This document shows positions 61,751 through 64,000 of a stretch of DNA of 64,000 nt, piece by piece. A model generated the notes under the pieces. That model had not been told where the DNA came from. It ran no database searches and saw only the letters and a list, made by a program, of their open reading frames with translations. The DNA is taken from assembly GCA_017431035.1 (NCBI GenBank), contig JAFRLW010000028.1, positions 174,386 through 238,385 of the forward strand, written 5' to 3'. Each line of letters starts with the position of its first letter. The first letter of the stretch is position 1. A program made the position numbers and the translations under genes. This DNA comes from Clostridia bacterium. Its GTDB lineage: Bacteria > Bacillota > Clostridia > Oscillospirales > Acutalibacteraceae.

Positions 61751-63592
61751 ATGTGCGGTTTCGTAGGTTTTACAAATTATATAAATGATGACGGTTCTGT
61801 TCTTACAAGCATGAAAAACCGTATTATCCACCGTGGTCCCGACAGCGAGGGAAGTTATATTGACGAAAAAGTGTGCCTTGGCTTTCGCAGACTTTCCATA
61901 ATCGGTCTTGAGGACGGCGACCAGCCGATGTTCAATGAGGATAGAAACCTTATCCTTTTGTTCAACGGTGAGATATATAACTATAAAGACTTAAAAGAGG
62001 AACTGATAACGGCCGGCCATACCTTTTCTTCCCACGCCGATAGCGAGGTCCTGCTTCACGGCTTTGAGGAGTGGGGTACGGATATTATGGGAAAACTGCG
62101 TGGTATGTTCGCCTTTGTTATTTATAACAAGGATAACGATACCTTCTTCGGCGCCCGTGATATGTTCGGTATTAAACCTTTTTATTATACCTTTACCGAA
62201 AACAGTTTTCTTTTCGGCTCGGAGATAAAATCTTTTCTTGACCACCCCGAGTTCAAAAAAGAACTGAACGAGGAGGCTCTTGCCCACTATCTTTCCTTCC
62301 AGTATTCACCGACAGAGGAAACTTTCTTTAAGGGCGTTTATAAATTGCCCCCTGCTCATTATTTTACGGTTACCGGCAACAAAATGGAAAAGGTGCGTTA
62401 CTTTAGACCCGATTTCAACGCCGTTCCGGGCGTGCTATCTTATTATAGCGAAAAAATAGACGCCGCCGTTCGTGAGTCGGTCAGTGCGCACAAAATCGCC
62501 GATGTTGAGGTAGGCTCTTTCCTCTCAAGCGGTATTGACTCAAGTTATATCGCCGAGGCGGCTTGTGTTGATAAAACCTTTACCGTAGGATTTGAAAGCC
62601 GTGACGGCGACCGCTATAACGAAATACATTTTGCAAAAGATTTTGCAAAGGTTATAAACGTTGAAAACATTTCAAAGGTCATCACCCCTGAAGAATATTG
62701 GCAGACCTTCCCGAAAATACAGTATCATATGGACGAGCCTCTTGCCGATCCGGCGGCTATTGCCCTTTATTTTGTAAGCAATCTCGCTTCACAGTATGTT
62801 AAGGTTGTTATGTCGGGCGAGGGTGCTGATGAACTTTTCGGCGGATACAGAATATACTCGGAACCGCTGACCACCACCTTTTATGACAGTCTGCCCTTTG
62901 GTTTTAGAAGATTTGTTTCAAAAGTGTGTGAAAAACTGCCCCATATACACGGCATAAACTATCTTATCCGTCGTGGCAAAACAATAGAGGAAAGATTTAT
63001 CGGCAACGCAAATATCTTTTCTAAAAAAGAACGTGACCTGCTTCTTAAAAGCGAGGTTTCAAAGTCGGCGGCAGAGCCTAAAGTCCTTTGCGGCGAGTTC
63101 TACCGTGAGGTAAAGGATAAAGATACCATTACCAAAATGCAGTATCTTGATATAAATATGTGGCTTATGGGGGATATTCTTCTTAAAGCCGATAAAACAA
63201 GTATGGCAAACTCGCTTGAACTTCGTGTTCCGTTCCTTGATAAAAAGGTTATGGAACTTGCCGAAAAAATACCGCTTGACTGCCGTGTTTCAAGAACGAA
63301 TACAAAAATTGCGCTCAGAGAAGCGGCGCAAAAGACCCTGCCTAAAGTTACGGCGCAAAAAGATAAACTCGGCTTCCCCGTTCCTATACGTGAGTGGCTT
63401 AAAGAGGACGGGTATTACAACACCGTAAAAGAGGCGTTTTTGTCCGATGCGGCGGAAAAATATTTTAATACCGACCGCCTTGTAAAAATGCTTGACCGTC
63501 ACAAAGCGGGCAAAGAGGATTTAAGCCGCAAAATATGGACGGTCTACACTTTCCTTGTTTGGTATAACGAGTTTTTCAAAGTCGAGGCATAA
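61751..63592 (+). CDS. asnB: Asparagine synthase (glutamine-hydrolysing)
   Basis: 613 residues from the ATG that places Cys at position 2 (MCGFVGF), the glutaminase nucleophile; SD GGGAG. N-terminal Ntn glutaminase with FNGEIYN and SDSEVLLHG-like HADSEVLLHGFE; C-terminal synthetase with PP-loop VGSFLSSGIDSSY and MSGEGADELFGGY. It makes asparagine from aspartate, glutamine and ATP. The earlier ATG at 61709 would bury the nucleophile. Confidence 0.97.
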   Translation: MCGFVGFTNYINDDGSVLTSMKNRIIHRGPDSEGSYIDEKVCLGFRRLSIIGLEDGDQPMFNEDRNLILLFNGEIYNYKDLKEELITAGHTFSSHADSEVLLHGFEEWGTDIMGKLRGMFAFVIYNKDNDTFFGARDMFGIKPFYYTFTENSFLFGSEIKSFLDHPEFKKELNEEALAHYLSFQYSPTEETFFKGVYKLPPAHYFTVTGNKMEKVRYFRPDFNAVPGVLSYYSEKIDAAVRESVSAHKIADVEVGSFLSSGIDSSYIAEAACVDKTFTVGFESRDGDRYNEIHFAKDFAKVINVENISKVITPEEYWQTFPKIQYHMDEPLADPAAIALYFVSNLASQYVKVVMSGEGADELFGGYRIYSEPLTTTFYDSLPFGFRRFVSKVCEKLPHIHGINYLIRRGKTIEERFIGNANIFSKKERDLLLKSEVSKSAAEPKVLCGEFYREVKDKDTITKMQYLDINMWLMGDILLKADKTSMANSLELRVPFLDKKVMELAEKIPLDCRVSRTNTKIALREAAQKTLPKVTAQKDKLGFPVPIREWLKEDGYYNTVKEAFLSDAAEKYFNTDRLVKMLDRHKAGKEDLSRKIWTVYTFLVWYNEFFKVEA

Positions 63593-63733
63593 TACAACGT
63601 AATCTATAATACTTATTAAGTGAGTGAGGTTTTATAGCATATAATATATATGGTATGTTTACGCCCTTAACAACTATATATAGGTTAATTGAAAAAACTT
63701 TATTTTTACTTAAAAAAATTACTAAAAAATCAC

Positions 63734-63762
63734 TTGACATCTTTAGTCGCTTGTGATAATAT
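63734..63762 (+). promoter_or_regulatory. Promoter of tRNA cluster
   Basis: TTGACA, 17 bases, TAATAT, about 45 bases before the first tRNA. Confidence 0.75.
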
Positions 63763-63808
63763 ATTGTTTGTCGCCGGTGAGTTTCTTGGCAAAGCCAGCG
63801 CTTATTGT

Positions 63809-63884
63809 GGGAGCATAGCTCAGCTGGGAGAGCATCTGCCTTACAAGCAGAGGGTCATAGGTTCGAGCCCTATTGTTCCCACCA
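63809..63884 (+). tRNA. tRNA-Val (TAC)
   Basis: 76 bases with encoded CCA. Cloverleaf arms are intact, anticodon loop CTTACAA. Confidence 0.95.
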
Positions 63885-63887
63885 TCC

Positions 63888-63964
63888 GGCCTGGTAGTTC
63901 AGCTGGTTAGAACGCTAGCCTGTCACGCTAGAGGTCGTGGGTTCGATTCCCATCCAGGTCGCCA
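63888..63964 (+). tRNA. tRNA-Asp (GTC)
   Basis: 77 bases with encoded CCA, discriminator G, anticodon loop CTGTCAC. GUN anticodon, a substrate of the Tgt/QueA pathway. Confidence 0.95.
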
Positions 63965-63967
63965 TTT

Positions 63968-64000
63968 GCCTCTGTAGCTCAGTTGGTAGAGCAGAGGACT
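63968..64000 (+). tRNA. Partial tRNA, possibly Phe
   Basis: 5' half only (acceptor, D arm and anticodon 5' strand GAGGACT); the anticodon lies beyond the window. The pattern fits tRNA-Phe, but this is a guess. Confidence 0.7.

Overview
The window looks like a chromosome segment of a low-to-moderate-GC, Gram-positive anaerobe of the class Clostridia (Bacillota), probably a gut Oscillospirales/Lachnospirales-type organism. This is inferred from strong AGGAGG ribosome sites, canonical TTGACA/TATAAT promoters, pyruvate phosphate dikinase, archaeal-type aspartate-semialdehyde dehydrogenase, DUF4364, TIGR04086, Gx-transporter and NusG-II genes, and from the kind of mobile element present. No species can be named from sequence alone.

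Layout. 1-1.35 kb: end of an unidentified GT-B-like gene, then a repeat-rich spacer. 1.7-7.3 kb (minus): a sugar operon with a fucose/arabinose-type isomerase, a DJ-1/PfpI protein, a large ManA-like cupin protein and a ROK kinase-ManA fusion. 7.5-8.8 kb: an exported EEP-type phosphodiesterase and a tiny EF-hand-like protein. 9.0-17.0 kb (plus): a compact signalling/export cluster with a GAF-ABC ATPase fusion, a giant FtsX-type permease, a STAS protein, a STAS-acyl-CoA-synthetase fusion and a membrane acyltransferase. 17.0-21.4 kb (minus): two membrane proteins, a metallo-beta-lactamase-rubredoxin fusion and a GC-rich MATE-type transporter.

21.53-34.67 kb is a 13.1-kb integrative mobilizable element inserted in the 3' end of the initiator tRNA-fMet gene. 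Its ends are an 11-bp direct repeat, and the tRNA's original terminator is stranded beyond the far end. It carries an integrase, an excisionase-like HTH protein, ParB, a relaxase and MobC, a likely oriT, a 1.3-kb gene-free region with a regular array of palindromes, a sigma-like protein, a complete type III restriction-modification system, a Fic protein, a DUF6809-like protein and TnpV. There are no type IV secretion genes, so transfer would need a helper.

34.8-64 kb is mostly housekeeping: a YgjP-type metallopeptidase; a membrane acyltransferase that arrived with a 38-bp duplication of the ygjP start; hydroxyacyl-CoA dehydrogenase; PPDK; a likely single operon asd-dapA-dapB followed by B. 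subtilis ydjGHI-like membrane-stress genes; queA-tgt (queuosine) and yajC; ldh; DUF4364; PBP1A; the split ThrE exporter; a 283-bp MITE-like element; secA; apbE facing eetA/eetB-like genes (extracellular electron transfer); asnB; and the start of a tRNA cluster (Val, Asp, and a third cut by the window edge).

The most unusual items are the palindrome array inside the element, the STAS/GAF-linked cluster at 9-17 kb, and the acyltransferase insertion at 35.4-36.6 kb, where the duplicated start of ygjP became a 10-codon leader overlapping the new gene. All family names come from motifs read by eye; no database search was run.
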